Origin: Siphonodentalium dalli
Lineage: Eukaryota; Mollusca; Scaphopoda; Gadilida; Siphonodentaliidae
Reading direction: 5' to 3'
Assembly: GCA_032622095.1 (NCBI GenBank)
Contig: CP136066.1
Span: 45,728,911-45,792,910, forward strand
Length of the DNA stretch: 64,000 nt
The translations under genes were made by a program, and so were the position numbers. Under the pieces are notes generated by a model. It was given only the letters and a program-made list of their open reading frames with translations. It was not told where the DNA came from and did not search any database. How positions within the stretch are numbered: the first letter of the stretch is position 1; the number at the start of each line of letters is the position of its first letter. Shown here one piece after another: positions 24,094 to 34,094 of this stretch.

Positions 24094-24378
24094 ATCAAAT
24101 GTCACCGCCTCTCTGGCCATCGAAGGTTCCGCAGTAAATTTACAGGTATAAAAATATTCTAACACAAAGTTGTTCTTGATGTCAAATTGTTACAACACTC
24201 AGCATGGTCCCAAATATCAGGCCTGTTTTGTGCAGCAGCTTAATTATATGAGTTATCGATGTATTTATATTGTCAGCAATCAGCTGCCAGCGTGCTTTTG
24301 TCATCTGATTCTAGTTTCCATACACAAAGCAGGAACCATAACTCTATTGAATTGTATTACTTGTGTGTCATTTACCGT
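24094..24378. repeat. Duplicated 3' flank of FReD copy 2, distal part
   Basis: Aligns with 55786-56066 beside FReD copy 4 (shared 'gtcaccgcctctctg', 'gagttatcgatgtatttata' and 'caatcagctgccagcgtgct'). The alignment breaks where the 3.0 kb hAT-type element begins and resumes at 27387. It is therefore part of one segmental duplication unit with the FReD exon. Confidence 0.85.
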
Positions 24379-24814
24379 CAGGGACGTGGCTACAGGAGAG
24401 GTTTGGGGGAGTCTCACCCCCACCATCTTTGGTCAAATTTTTCAACAGTTGGAAATTTCATACCTGACACAACATTAGTTGGAAATTTCACAACAACTTA
24501 TTGTGGGGATTTATTGTTTTTGGACCAATATTTGCATATTTTCCTACTTTTGGTCAAAATTTTGGACTGAAATGGCCATCAGTTGCATATTTTCCAACCT
24601 AAGGGGTGGGTGTCAGGGTGAAAATTTTCAACACTAAGGAAAGCTTTTGTCCTGGTGTTTCCCCCGTGGCCAGACAAAAACTGCTAGTTAATTTTTAAAA
24701 AAACGATATTATCCTACATTTGGTCATCATTGTCAGTGGGGATGTGACTCACATGAAAACATAATTAACATTGGTATATATCTACCTGTAGGCCGTCCCA
24801 TAATTTAATTGAAA

Positions 24815-26545
24815 ATGGATCTTGTTGCAAAAGTTAATACTAAGTCATTGGTTTGGACGCGTTTCGGGTTTGAAAAGGGTGAGAATTCTAAACCGAAAGA
24901 CGAAACTAAAGCTTTTTGTCGTTTGTGTGAGAAGACTATTCAATCGAAATGTGGCAATACATCCAATTTGATGGTTCACCTGAAGTATCGCCATCCTAGC
25001 GAATTTATGAAACTACAGACACCCAAAAAGAGAAAACGTGACGATGATACACACGATTCTCCGTTGAAACAACAACCGAAACAGCATACATTAGAATCAA
25101 CCATCGAGAGAACAGCTGTATATGACAAAAACTCTCAACGATGGGCAAAGTGTACCGAATCTGTGACAAAATACCTTGCTGGGGATATGGTTCCGATGTA
25201 CACTCTTGACAAAACCTACTTTCGTGACATGTGTATGACTCTTGATCCAAAATACAAGCTGCCAGGGAGGAATTACTTCAGTGATACAGCAATTCTGAAA
25301 TTATATAACAGTGTCCGTGAAAGAGTTACAGAAGACCTGAGATCTGCAGAATATTTCGCTATCACAACGATATGTGGTCATCGATAGGAATGGTTCCATA
25401 TCTTGGATTAACTGTGCATTATATAAATAATGATTGGTTCTTGAAATCGCATGTTCTGGAAACGTTATATCGTGGGACTTGGATACGGAGAAGCTTGTGT
25501 ACATGACGACAGATAATGGCTCAAATATTATCAAGGCAGGTAACATATTGGACTGGCCTCGTTTATCGTGTTTTGGACATAATTTGAATTTGGCTGTGAA
25601 TAACTCAATCAAAGACGACAAACGCATCTCCAAACCGATCGCGACATGTCGCAGCGTTGTGTCCGCATTCAGTTCAAATCGGAAACGTAAGACAGAGTTA
25701 AAAATCGCCCAAAAGGAGTTGAAACTTGACGAACATTCCCTCATTACCGACTGTCCAACGCGATGGAGTGCGAAATACGATATGATAAAACGTGTTCTCG
25801 AACAAGAGTCGGCATTGAGGAAAGTTTTAAGTTCCGAGCGAAAGACCAGTCATCTCTCGCCATCTTGGCAGGAATTCAATCAAAGTTTGTTACAATTTCA
25901 TCTGTCAAGCCGATGATGGAACTTTTGGGAGTGGCACTGCTCGAGGCAACATCAGATGACACAAAATTGACCAAGGACATAAAGAAGCGCATTAAATCAT
26001 ACATGACAGACAAATATGACGATTATGACACCAAACAGCTGATTAGTTTAGCGACGTTCTTGGATCCGAGATTCAAAAAGATGTACCTAAATGATGACGA
26101 ATATATTGCAGTTACTACACGATTAAGCGTAGAAGAAGAGTCACACAACAAACATTCATCTGTGCAACAAGTGACTGACTCAACATCTGACAGGAACAGT
26201 GTCGATATTGATGTTCCAAAGCCGAAGAGAAAGAAAACCCTGGCTAGTCTGTTCGCTTCTAGTGATTCCAAAGTTAAACGCAAGGAAGGCATTCAGGGTG
26301 AGATAGACGAGTATACATCGACTCCGGCGATTGCCGAAGACTCAAATGCATTGATATGGTGGAAGATGAACAATAAAAACTTTCCTATTCTAGCTAGTTT
26401 CGCAAAGAAATATCTGTGCGTGTGTGCCACAAGTGTACCGTCGGAAAGACTATACAGCAAGTCAGGACACATCGCCGCGGCTAAACGATCGTGCCTTAAG
26501 CCAGCCAAAGTGAACAGGCTGACATCCATTGCGTGTATCATGTAA
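24815..26545 (+). pseudogene. BED-type zinc-finger hAT transposase, disrupted
   Basis: The product would cut and paste its own element in the nucleus. The N-terminus (ATG at 24815) has a BED finger, W-T-R-F followed by a C-x2-C and H-x4-H array. Next come the first catalytic Asp region (D-M-W-S-S, about 25369), the second (T-T-D-N-G-S-N), the C-F-G-H zinc pair of the RNase H insertion, P-T-R-W-S and, near the end, the dimerisation block with F-P-I-L, V-P-S-E-R (family catalytic Glu) and K-R-S. It is broken: a one-base loss near 25368 shifts frame, a second shift with missing residues lies near 25430-25490, and a third near 25870. AATAAA follows at 26613. Most substitutions preserve motifs, so inactivation looks fairly recent. 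Length is short of the usual 600-700 residues. Confidence 0.85.
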
Positions 26546-26807
26546 AAGTGAAATGTATTCTTGTTGGAGTGATGTTGTTATATAATTATGAAGTTGGTGT
26601 CCATGTTAATTAAATAAAAGTATACAGTAAATATTAATATGCGTTGTTAATTCTACCAAAATACGAAACTATGTCCCATTTGGCGACGAAGCTACGAAGA
26701 ATAACTCTACGTTGAGAAAATGCTCAGATATTCTGACTTGGATTACTTATTCGGTATTTAGTCATACCGCGGTTAGTTAAAAAATAAGTTATTCGATATA
26801 TTTTTTT

Positions 26808-26825
26808 CATTACCGTGCAGCCCTA
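26808..26825 (-). repeat. Right terminal inverted repeat of the nested BED-hAT element
   Basis: attaccgtgcagcccta read on the opposite strand gives tagggctgcacggtaat, which fits hAT termini (yAGgG start). A matching left terminus was searched for in 23.7-24.8 kb and not found, so the nested element is probably truncated at its 5' side. The bases gatgtgag follow it, and gatgtgac occurs at 24741, but that may be coincidence. Confidence 0.55.
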
Positions 26826-27386
26826 GATGTGAGGTTTGAAATTTCCAAGTCTAGAAAGGCTTGAGGCTAGCCTAGATGATAGGATTTTACGATTTTCTTA
26901 CAAAACTGATAATTAGTTTAAGAAAACAATATTTTACTACATTTGGTCAAAATTGTGGACTGACATGGTCATCAGTTGGAGAATTTTCAAACCTAAGGGT
27001 GAGTATGAGGTTTGAAATTTCAAAAAAAGGAAACATTGAGGCCATTCTATAGATGATAGGATTTTGCTATTTTCTTGTTTAGTATCCAAAATGTTCTCAC
27101 ACCCGGCCGAACAACCATGGTCGACCAGGTGTGTCCTGGTCTCTTGCCCGTAGCCGTGTGCATTTGTCTGAAGTTGGACCACTAGATGTTAGGACTTTTT
27201 CAGGTTCAAACTAGAACCATGGTTTATGAATATATAGGCTATTATGCATGAGCACTGTGGTGCAAGGGGGTGCAAATGGAATTATGCAAAACTTGTGTTT
27301 GGTCGGATTCAACGGGGGTGCAGTTGAAATTCCCCAAAGTGAACACCCCCCCCCCCCCCAACGGATACCCTCTAGCCACTTCCCTA

Positions 27387-27762
27387 TTTACCTTGATTTC
27401 TCGAGTGATCATAAACGATACTTTCGTGCAGTTGTGAATTGTCACTTTAACTAGCGCGTTATTTATTCAAACGCGCTATCGAAATGTATGCGTCATGGTT
27501 ATAAAGGCGGTGTTATTCGGATTTCTGGTAAATCAGATGTTTCTGGTGGAAATTAATAAACATAATAACCACTTGATGGAACTGGTGACGTGAAATAATT
27601 CACGAGAGCCAGGGACTATTTTCTAAAACACTCGAGCGCAACGTCCCTGTATCTCGTGAATTATTTCACGTCACCATTTCAATCAAGTGATTACTCTCTG
27701 GGTAACCTATAACTCTAAAACATTAAACCGGCTTATGAATATGAGCCCTTATGTCGTGTCTC
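27387..27762. repeat. Duplicated 3' flank of FReD copy 2, proximal part
   Basis: Aligns with about 56067-56444 beside FReD copy 4, including the foldback at 27571-27695. Shared text includes 'gatttctcgagtgatcataa' and 'gtaaatcagatgtttctgg'. No polyadenylation signal is obvious on the minus strand. Confidence 0.8.
27571..27695. mobile_element. Foldback element in the FReD 3' flank
   Basis: Arms contain 'ggtgacgtgaaataattcac' and its complement, with 'cagggac' and 'gtccctg' nearer the centre. The same element at about 56254-56375 occupies the same position in the paralogous block, so it was present before the duplication. Confidence 0.75.
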
Positions 27763-28406
27763 TCACTTGCGTCTGAGCATCATGGTTGTGCTTCTCACAG
27801 AGTGATAGAAACCAAATGCTGTCTTCCACAGCATTCCTTCTATTATTGGGACGGTTGCGTTGTTGAGATATGCGCCATTCAAGTTGCTATGGAGACACAC
27901 GTTATACCACCACGCTCCGTGAAATCTAATGGAACACACACCCCACTCGCTCGGCAAGCTGTGATCGTTATCCCAAGTGCTGAAAGCCCGACCCTCGTGT
28001 TCAAGCAGTGAATCGTCGGCTGTTCCTTCTCCCCATGTTGTTGTGATGGCGTATAGGTTGGCATGGTTACCCAGGGCAAAGTTAGAGTATTTAGCATATC
28101 TGTCATCTCCATCAGCTGAAGTGAGTTTAACATACAACTCAGTGGGGCCCATGTTGGTCAGTTGATGAATTGTTTCAAGGCCGAGCCAGTACTCCCCGCC
28201 ACACATCGATTTTCTGCCGAATCCATCGACATATTCCGTCCAATTCCGGTAAAAGTCGACCAGGCCGTTGGATCGTTGTTGAAATATTGTCCAGCCCCCA
28301 CCGTCTGTTGTCATGTCACAAGCCACATTCACCTCACATGAACCACCCGGGTTGATGGTGTACACGCCATCTGTATCGAAACCAGCATCCATCAATTCTT
28401 TACAGT
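27763..28406 (-). CDS. Fibrinogen-related domain (FReD) terminal exon, copy 2
   Basis: Intact 644-base exon running from a phase-1 acceptor (ttcccag|ac at 28406) to TGA at 27765-27763, coding 213 residues of a fibrinogen C-terminal domain. Visible in order are D-C-K-E-L-M-D-A-G, G-G-W-T-I-F-Q-Q-R, C-G-G-E-Y-W-L-G-L, F-S-T-W-D-N-D-H-S (calcium-site region), G-V-C-S, G-A-W-W-Y and S-N-L-N-G, then M-M-L-R-R-K. Known relatives are secreted lectins that recognise acetylated sugars. The hydrophobic N-terminal extension in the open frame is intron sequence, since it is out of register in the other copies. It is the best partner for the PAN exon at 40.6 kb and the candidate middle exon at 36.3 kb: same strand, compatible phase, nearest intact FReD. 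Confidence 0.88.
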
Positions 28407-28646
28407 CTGGGAAGAGAATATAGATCACTCGTGAGATTCCAGATAACATTTCGAGCATCACGCAATACAAGAAATATAGAATGCATGGCGCAATAGAATC
28501 GACATAATATATTCTACACGAATTCAAGATCGATGTGATCCTATCTGGGCTACCAATTTGACAATAACTTAGATAAACTTTTTTGTTAGGCTATCAAATG
28601 GTATTATTTTTCCATCAGATAAAAACCTTTATCCGTCTAGTGAGAT
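28407..28646 (-). other. Intron segment upstream of FReD copy 2, conserved among copies
   Basis: Matches 31993-32230 and 57089-57330 closely (for example ataatatattctacacgaat and 'ttgacaataactta'). Conservation reflects common duplication. The polypyrimidine tract 'tattctcttcccag' closes the intron. Confidence 0.8.
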
Positions 28647-29693
28647 TAATATTATCCATCATGACCTGGGGTGTGGGATGGAAAAATCTCACCCGAGAGG
28701 CCAGATATTTGGGCCGGACACGAGGCTTGCCGAGTGTCCGGACCAAATATCTGGCCCCGAGGGTGAGATTTTTCCATCACACACCCCAGGTCATGATGGA
28801 TCATTTTTCTCCCAACCCAACAGCCACATTCCGATTTTTTGTTTTATACCAATCTTTGGCACATTCCAGTAACTTCGTAACGGTATATCTGGGGAGAAAT
28901 CTGATTCGATATTCGTGATTAAAAGGTATATACACTATAAACAAAGCGCGTTACCCGTGCGCGCAGGGTTAATACGTTAGAGTGAAATCGACACGGTCTT
29001 GTGAAAACGACATGGATACGTCACATCGTTGCACCTGCATAAATTCCGAGAAACGCGCGTATTGATATGAAGTATACGCAACTGGACTAATCGTGTTTGT
29101 CATCGGAAATGACCATATCGATACCATTTAGAAAAGGAAACATGTGAATATATGACAGACAAATGTTAGTTAGACGCGTTCCACGATTTATTGCAACGAT
29201 GACAACCGTTCGAATGTGGAATTATTTCGTTTGTCATTTGTGAAGCGGCTATTGTTTACCTGTTACGAAATGTGCCAGTGGTACCAGTTTCGCTTGGGGT
29301 CTTCCGTTTTATGGAATATGTTCGCAAATTAGTCGTTTATATTTCATGTTATATATGCAACTCTGTGTCTGCAAGTGAGGTTATGTTGAAGGTTTTTCGT
29401 GATTAACAGTTGAGGCTTATCTCCATTTGTATTAGCGTCCACGAATTCGTCCGTATTTATTTACTTGAAACGTGAAGCGTAACTGGTTGCATGGTCGCCA
29501 TTGTTTTTATCTGTTTTAATTCACACAAAACATGATGATGGATAGTTAAATTAGTTCCGGCTCTTAATTAAATAGGCAAAGCAGTCACGTGGGTGGTGTG
29601 AGATAGATGGTCACGTGTTATGTGAGACAGGGAAATATCACCCAGCTATCTCACACTGGCTGCCTGTGCTAAAGTGTTTAGGGGGTTGGAGAA
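28647..29693. mobile_element. 1.05 kb insertion specific to the FReD copy 2 block
   Basis: Relative to 31.9-32.6 kb, the alignment breaks after gtctagtgagat and resumes at atcgatatctcac, so this segment was inserted in the block of copy 2 or lost from copy 3. Its left end is the palindromic element at 28654-28802. The remainder has no ORF or second copy in the window, and terminal repeats are not evident. Confidence 0.65.
28654..28802. mobile_element. Dispersed palindromic element, copy B
   Basis: Near-perfect inverted repeat: 'atccatcatgacctggggtg' on the left pairs with its complement ending at 28802, with ggccagatattt and aaatatctggcc further in. The arms are better preserved than in copy A at 9054-9205. 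Confidence 0.75.
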
Positions 29694-30090
29694 ATCGATA
29701 TCTCACTCGTAACCATCCGCGCTAAAAATAAAAGTGATTCGGTACTAGATGAGTTAACATCGTTTCGCCACTGAGTGTTCAGGTTAGAAAACTGTAACAT
29801 GTGAACAATTAAATTTGTTTGTTAAAAATACTATAATATTAGCCCCTTTATATCCCTAAAATCTCTCTTTAAAAAATGGAACTATCGTTATATGCACAAG
29901 TTCATTAGCATGGCTGTGCTTGGGTATACAAATTTGCACTTTTTACTCTTCTTTGGAGTTGCGCCATAGGCCAACTTGGTGGAACATATAATAAACAGAA
30001 CATCTTCACCTTTTGGTTGGATATGGTAATTATCTCATTCGTGATGCCACTCGAGGAAATTCATTTCTTTTTTTTGTCATCACTCATGAA
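29694..30090 (-). repeat. Duplicated intronic block, shared with 32231-32640
   Basis: Continuation of the segmental duplication after the insertion (shared 'tcgtaaccatccgcgctaaa', 'catggctgtgcttgggta' and 'gttgcgccataggccaactt'). Non-coding. Confidence 0.8.
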
Positions 30091-30566
30091 ATAATTCCCT
30101 TATCCAACCAAAAATTGTAGATATCCCCTATGTACGGTAATTTTTCCGATTACCAAGCAAAAGAACATACAAAAATAATTTTGTTTATGTCACAGCTATC
30201 GCGAAAATCCACAAACGTATCAATCAGTTGTCTTTATTATCTATTTGTTTGGGAAACGAAGCATCCATGGGCACTCTAACGACTCATTGCTGAGTAATTA
30301 TCCCTTAGGAAATGCTGAGATAATAAGTTTTTGAACATTTCCCACCAATAAGAATCACTCTGCTTTTGTATTATGTGATTTTTGTTTTGTGAGAATCTAT
30401 TCAGTATAGAAAATACAAACATTCAAAGCTTGTTAGAATTTCCCCTTTTGGAGTCGATATTCATGTATTACTGGCAGACAACTCATATTTACGGGCTCGT
30501 TCGAAGAATCTAATTCTTTTCTGGTATATAGAAAACTCACCATTGGCTTCAAATTTGAGCCTGAAC
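30091..30566. other. Non-coding stretch
   Basis: Unique sequence between the duplicated block and the minisatellite. The C-terminal part of FReD copy 3 was looked for here and is absent. Confidence 0.4.
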
Positions 30567-31460
30567 CTTTAACGCAATGACAGGGGTGAGGCGACTGTGA
30601 ATCTTTAACTCATGACAGGGGTGAGGCGACTGTGAATCTTTAACTCATGACAGGGGTGAGGCGACTGTGAACCTTTAACTCATGACAGGGGTGAGGCGAC
30701 TGTGAACCTATAACTCATGACAGGGGTGAGGCGACTGTGAACCTTTAACTCATGACAGGGGTGAGGCGACTGTGAACCTATAACTCATGCCATGGGTGAG
30801 GCGACTGTGAACCTTTAACTCATGACAGGGGTGAGGCGACTGTGAACCTTTAACTCATGACAGGGGTGAGGCGACAGTGGGCGTTTAACGCGTGGACAGG
30901 GGTGAGACGGCAGTGGGCGTTTAACGTACGGACAGGGGTGAGGCGACAATGGGCGTTTAACGCGAGGACATGGGTGAGGCGACATTGGGCGTTTAACGCA
31001 AGGACAGGGGTGAGGCGACAGTGGGCGCTTGACGCAAGGACAGAGGTGAGCCGACAGTGGGCGTCTAACACAAGGACAGGGTTAGGCGACAGTGGGCGTT
31101 TAACGCAAGGACAGGGTGAGGCGACAGTAGGCGTTTAACGCAAGGACAGGGTGAGGCGACAGTAGGCGTTTAACGCAAGGACAGGGTTAGGCGACAGTAG
31201 GCGTTTAACGCAAGGACAGGGTGAGGCGACAGTAGGCGTTTAACGCAAGGACAGGGTGAGGCGACAGTAGGTGTTTAACGCAAGGACAGGGTGAGGCGAC
31301 AGTGGGCGTTTAACGCAAGGACAGGGTGAGGCGACAGTAGGCGTTTAACGCAAGGACAGGGTGAGGCGACAGTGGGCGTTTAACGCAGGGACAGGGTGAG
31401 GCGACAGTGGGCGTTTAACGCAAGGACAGGGTGAGGCGACAGTGGGCGTTTAACGCAAGG
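30567..31460. repeat. 35-36 bp minisatellite, about 25 copies
   Basis: Unit approximately 'gacaggggtgaggcgac' plus 'tgtgaacctttaactcat' on the left and 'ggacagggtgaggcgac' plus 'agtgggcgtttaacgcaa' on the right, so two sub-families lie side by side. Units of 36 bp in the middle (about 30870-31080) create a 12-residue periodic open frame that is not a gene. The right edge of the array replaces the end of FReD copy 3. Confidence 0.92.
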
Positions 31461-31992
31461 ACACACACCGTAATTGGCCCACTGGCTGTGATCGTTATCC
31501 CAAGTGCTGAAAGCCCGGCCCTCGTGTGTAAAGCCCGGCCCTCGTGTGTAAAGCCCGGCCCTCGTGTGTAAAGCCCGGCCCTCGTGTTCAAGTAGTGAAT
31601 CGTCGGCTGTTCCTTCGTCCCACGTAGTTGTGATCGCGTATAGGTTGGCATTGTTACCCAGGGCAAAGTTAGAGTATTTAGCATATCTGTCCTCTCCATC
31701 AGCTGAAGTGAGTTTAATATACAATTCAGTGGGGCCCATGTTGGTCAGTTGATGAATTGTTTCAAGGCCGAGCCAGTACTCCCCGCCATACATCGATTTG
31801 CTGCCGACTCCATCGACATATTCCGTCCAATTCCGTAAAAATCAACCAGGCCGTTGGATCGTTGTTGAAATATTGTCCAGCCCCCACCGTGAGTCGTCAT
31901 GTCACAAGCCACATTCACCACACCTGAACTACCCGGGTTGATGGTGTACACACCATCTGTATCGAAACCAGCGTCCATCAAGTCTTTACAGT
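31461..31992 (-). pseudogene. FReD exon copy 3, frameshifted and truncated
   Basis: Starts with the same phase-1 acceptor (ttcccag|ac, 31992) and matches copies 2 and 4 through D-N-D-H-S and G-V-C, where homology stops at the minisatellite border. The last 50 or so residues, including G-A-W-W-Y and S-N-L-N-G, are missing. A single base is lost near 31836 (attccgtaaa against attccggtaaa in the sister copies), shifting the frame after F-Y. Around 31509-31590 a 20 bp unit (aaagcccggccctcgtgtgt) is present in tandem, adding 60 bp in frame. The sister copies have it once. These lesions make it non-functional. Its upstream flank is still well aligned with copy 2. Confidence 0.9.
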
Positions 31993-32640
31993 CTGGGAAG
32001 AGAATATAGATCAACTCGTGAAGTGTCAGATAACATTTCGAGCACCACGCAATACAAGAAATATAGAATACATGGCGCAATAGAACCGACATAATATATT
32101 CTACACGAATTCAAGATCGATGTGATCCTATCTGGGCTACCAATTTGACAATAACTTACATAAACTATTTTGCTAAGCTATCAAATGGTAGTATTTTTCC
32201 ATCAGATAAAAAATGTTATCCGTCTAGTGCGATATCGATATCTCACTCGTAACCATCCGCGCTAAAATTAAAAGTGATTCTGTACTAGATGAGTTAACAT
32301 CGTTTCGCCATGTTAAAAAACTGTAACATGTGAACAATTAAATTTGTTTGTTACAAATACTATGATGTTAGCTCCTTTATATCCCTAACATCTCGCTTTA
32401 AAAAATGGAGCTATTGTTATATGCACAGGTTCATTAGCATGGCTGTGCTTGGGTACACAAATTTGCACTTCGTACTCTTCTTTGGAGTTGCGCCATAGGC
32501 CAACTTAGTGGAACATATAATAAGCAGAACATCTTCACATTTTGGTTGGATATGGTAATTATCTCATTCGTGATGACAAACAGAATTAATATTCACTCGT
32601 GGTAGAGCCACTCGAGGAAATTCATTTCTTTTTTTGTCAT
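31993..32640 (-). repeat. Intron and upstream flank of FReD copy 3
   Basis: Aligned to 28407-28646 plus 29694-30090 with the 1.05 kb insertion absent, so this copy preserves the empty site. Also aligned with 57089-57430 for the first 340 bases. Confidence 0.8.
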
Positions 32641-32644
32641 CGGG

Positions 32645-33536
32645 ATCTCGAAACGGCTGGGATTAAAAGGAAGTAATATTGATTTCCTTATCACAACTAA
32701 AGAGGAAGTAAAGACACCTTCAAGAAAAAATATATTTCCATTTTAAATGTGTCTTTTTGGTGTTGACAAAATTGTTCAACCACCCTTACCATCCATGTTT
32801 ATGACACAGTCAACACTAAATAGCCTATTATTGAGTATCATAATTAACTTCTAATTAACATAATAATAACATTGATTGATAATCATTGCGCAAAGCTCTT
32901 ACGTCAATGCGCGTGGCGATAATACACGTGTGTCATACTAAAAATATGATGCCGGGTTTAGGGGCTAATTATGTGATACAAAACATCCAATGGGAAAGCG
33001 TATATTCATGCATATGCTGTACTCACCCCAGGCATTCTCTAGCACAAGTGTCTGTGGGGGGAAACAAAATAAATAGTGTTACGTTGAATGTGTTCTCAAT
33101 TTGACCGTGATGGTTTGACAATTTAGACATACATTCCTATACGATTACCGACACGAAACTCCCTACTTCAAACCATATTGACGTCCGTTGTCACGCTTGC
33201 GCCATGCCATATACTTGTTTGAAATACTATACATGCCCTGTGACTTTAGGCTCCAGACAACGCTCATATCTTAATTTAAAGATCAAAATAAACTTCAGAT
33301 ATGTGGTGCAAGCTTCACATTTTTTTTAAATGATGATCTTTTAAATTTCGTTGCATCCTCTCCAACACAGATTTATATACATTGAATTTAAGACAACTCT
33401 CATCGCTAGAACAACATTTTATAATGCCTCGAGTACAATTGTCAGCTCTCAGACAAATTTATGCGGTCATACACTGAACAAGATATAATTTATCATATTA
33501 TTACCTTTAACTTGATGTATAGAAACCGTTGTTGGA
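32645..33536. repeat. Segmental duplication block, paired with 60743-61704
   Basis: Shared direct-orientation text includes 'ctcgaaacggctggg', 'gaggaagtaaagacaccttc', 'gcgcaaagctcttacgtca', 'catccaatgggaaagcgtat', 'caggcattctct' and 'gatgtatagaaaccgttgtt'. It follows FReD copy 3 here and FReD copy 4 there at similar offsets once the satellites at 57.4-60.7 kb are discounted. Short open frames are not conserved as proteins between the two copies. Confidence 0.85.
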
Positions 33537-33617
33537 GGCGGTGAAGCCAACTCGAAAACAATATGCGAACTGATTCCACCCAATATAACTTCCCATTCCA
33601 ATGGCAACCGGTTAGAA

Positions 33618-34094
33618 CATTATCACGGTGGGGATTCACGTGGTTTCGAGTTCATGCGTATCACGCATTCAAACTTGCCGATGCGACCGCAAACGCGACC
33701 AGAAACGAGGAAAAGGGTAATAAACTAAGATAATGATATATTACATTGTATATTGGAAGCTACGTGAATACGCTATGCTAATTTTCAAACAAGCTGATTC
33801 CTCACCAAAGTCGTCAGTCGAATGATTCCCCTAGATGTATGGACTGGTGTATTCCACGAACATCCGACTGGCATATATATAGAAAACTACTGAGTATTTC
33901 TGGACAAATAAGGTATCAACTTGTTTTAAAAATAAATTAGCATAATTATGCTCGAATCAGTCAAAATGTTATGTTTTGTGTCAGTTCCTAATATATTTTG
34001 TTCTTGTGCGTTTGCATGCAAACGCCTCTGCCATTTTGAATGCGTGGTACTCACCAACCCCGAAGCCACGTGATTCCCCACCGTGATTATAATG
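33618..34094. mobile_element. 480 bp element with cattatcacggtgggga inverted ends
   Basis: Left end 'cattatcacggtggggattc' and right end 'gattccccaccgtgattata' plus atg pair over about 32 bp with small differences. The interior includes a perfect palindrome gcgtttgcatgcaaacgc. A further left end (atgatcacggtggggaatca) begins at the last bases of this window, so the family is multi-copy. Confidence 0.7.

Larger units (their letters stand above)
24379..27386. mobile_element. hAT-type element, large copy, inserted in the FReD copy 2 flank
   Basis: Ends are cagggacgtggcta at the left and tagccacttcccta at the right, imperfect inverted repeats typical of hAT termini. Flanking 8-mers are tttaccgt and tttacctt. 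The undisturbed paralogous site near 56070 reads tttacctt, proving the insertion and its boundaries. Arms match the 982 bp copy at 41333-42314: 24379-24760 to its left part and 26826-27386 to its right part. Between them lies a BED-hAT transposase gene with its own hAT-like right terminus, so this copy carries extra DNA, most simply a second element nested in it. Confidence 0.8.

Noticed and set aside
24741-24748. gatgtgac as left target duplication of the nested BED-hAT element
   Set aside because: No hAT terminus follows it, and the MITE alignment seems to run through it to about 24760, so the match to gatgtgag at 26826 may be chance.
24809-24814. Start of the hAT transposase at 24809
   Set aside because: That codon is TTG; the first ATG in frame is at 24815, just ahead of the BED finger.
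27763-28527. N-terminal hydrophobic extension of FReD copy 2 as a signal peptide
   Set aside because: It reads through a conserved intron end (ttcccag|ac), and homologous sequence in copies 3 and 4 is in other frames.
30857-31138. 12-residue periodic ORF suggesting a repeat protein
   Set aside because: Only the 36 bp units keep frame; neighbouring 35 bp units shift it, so it is minisatellite read-through.
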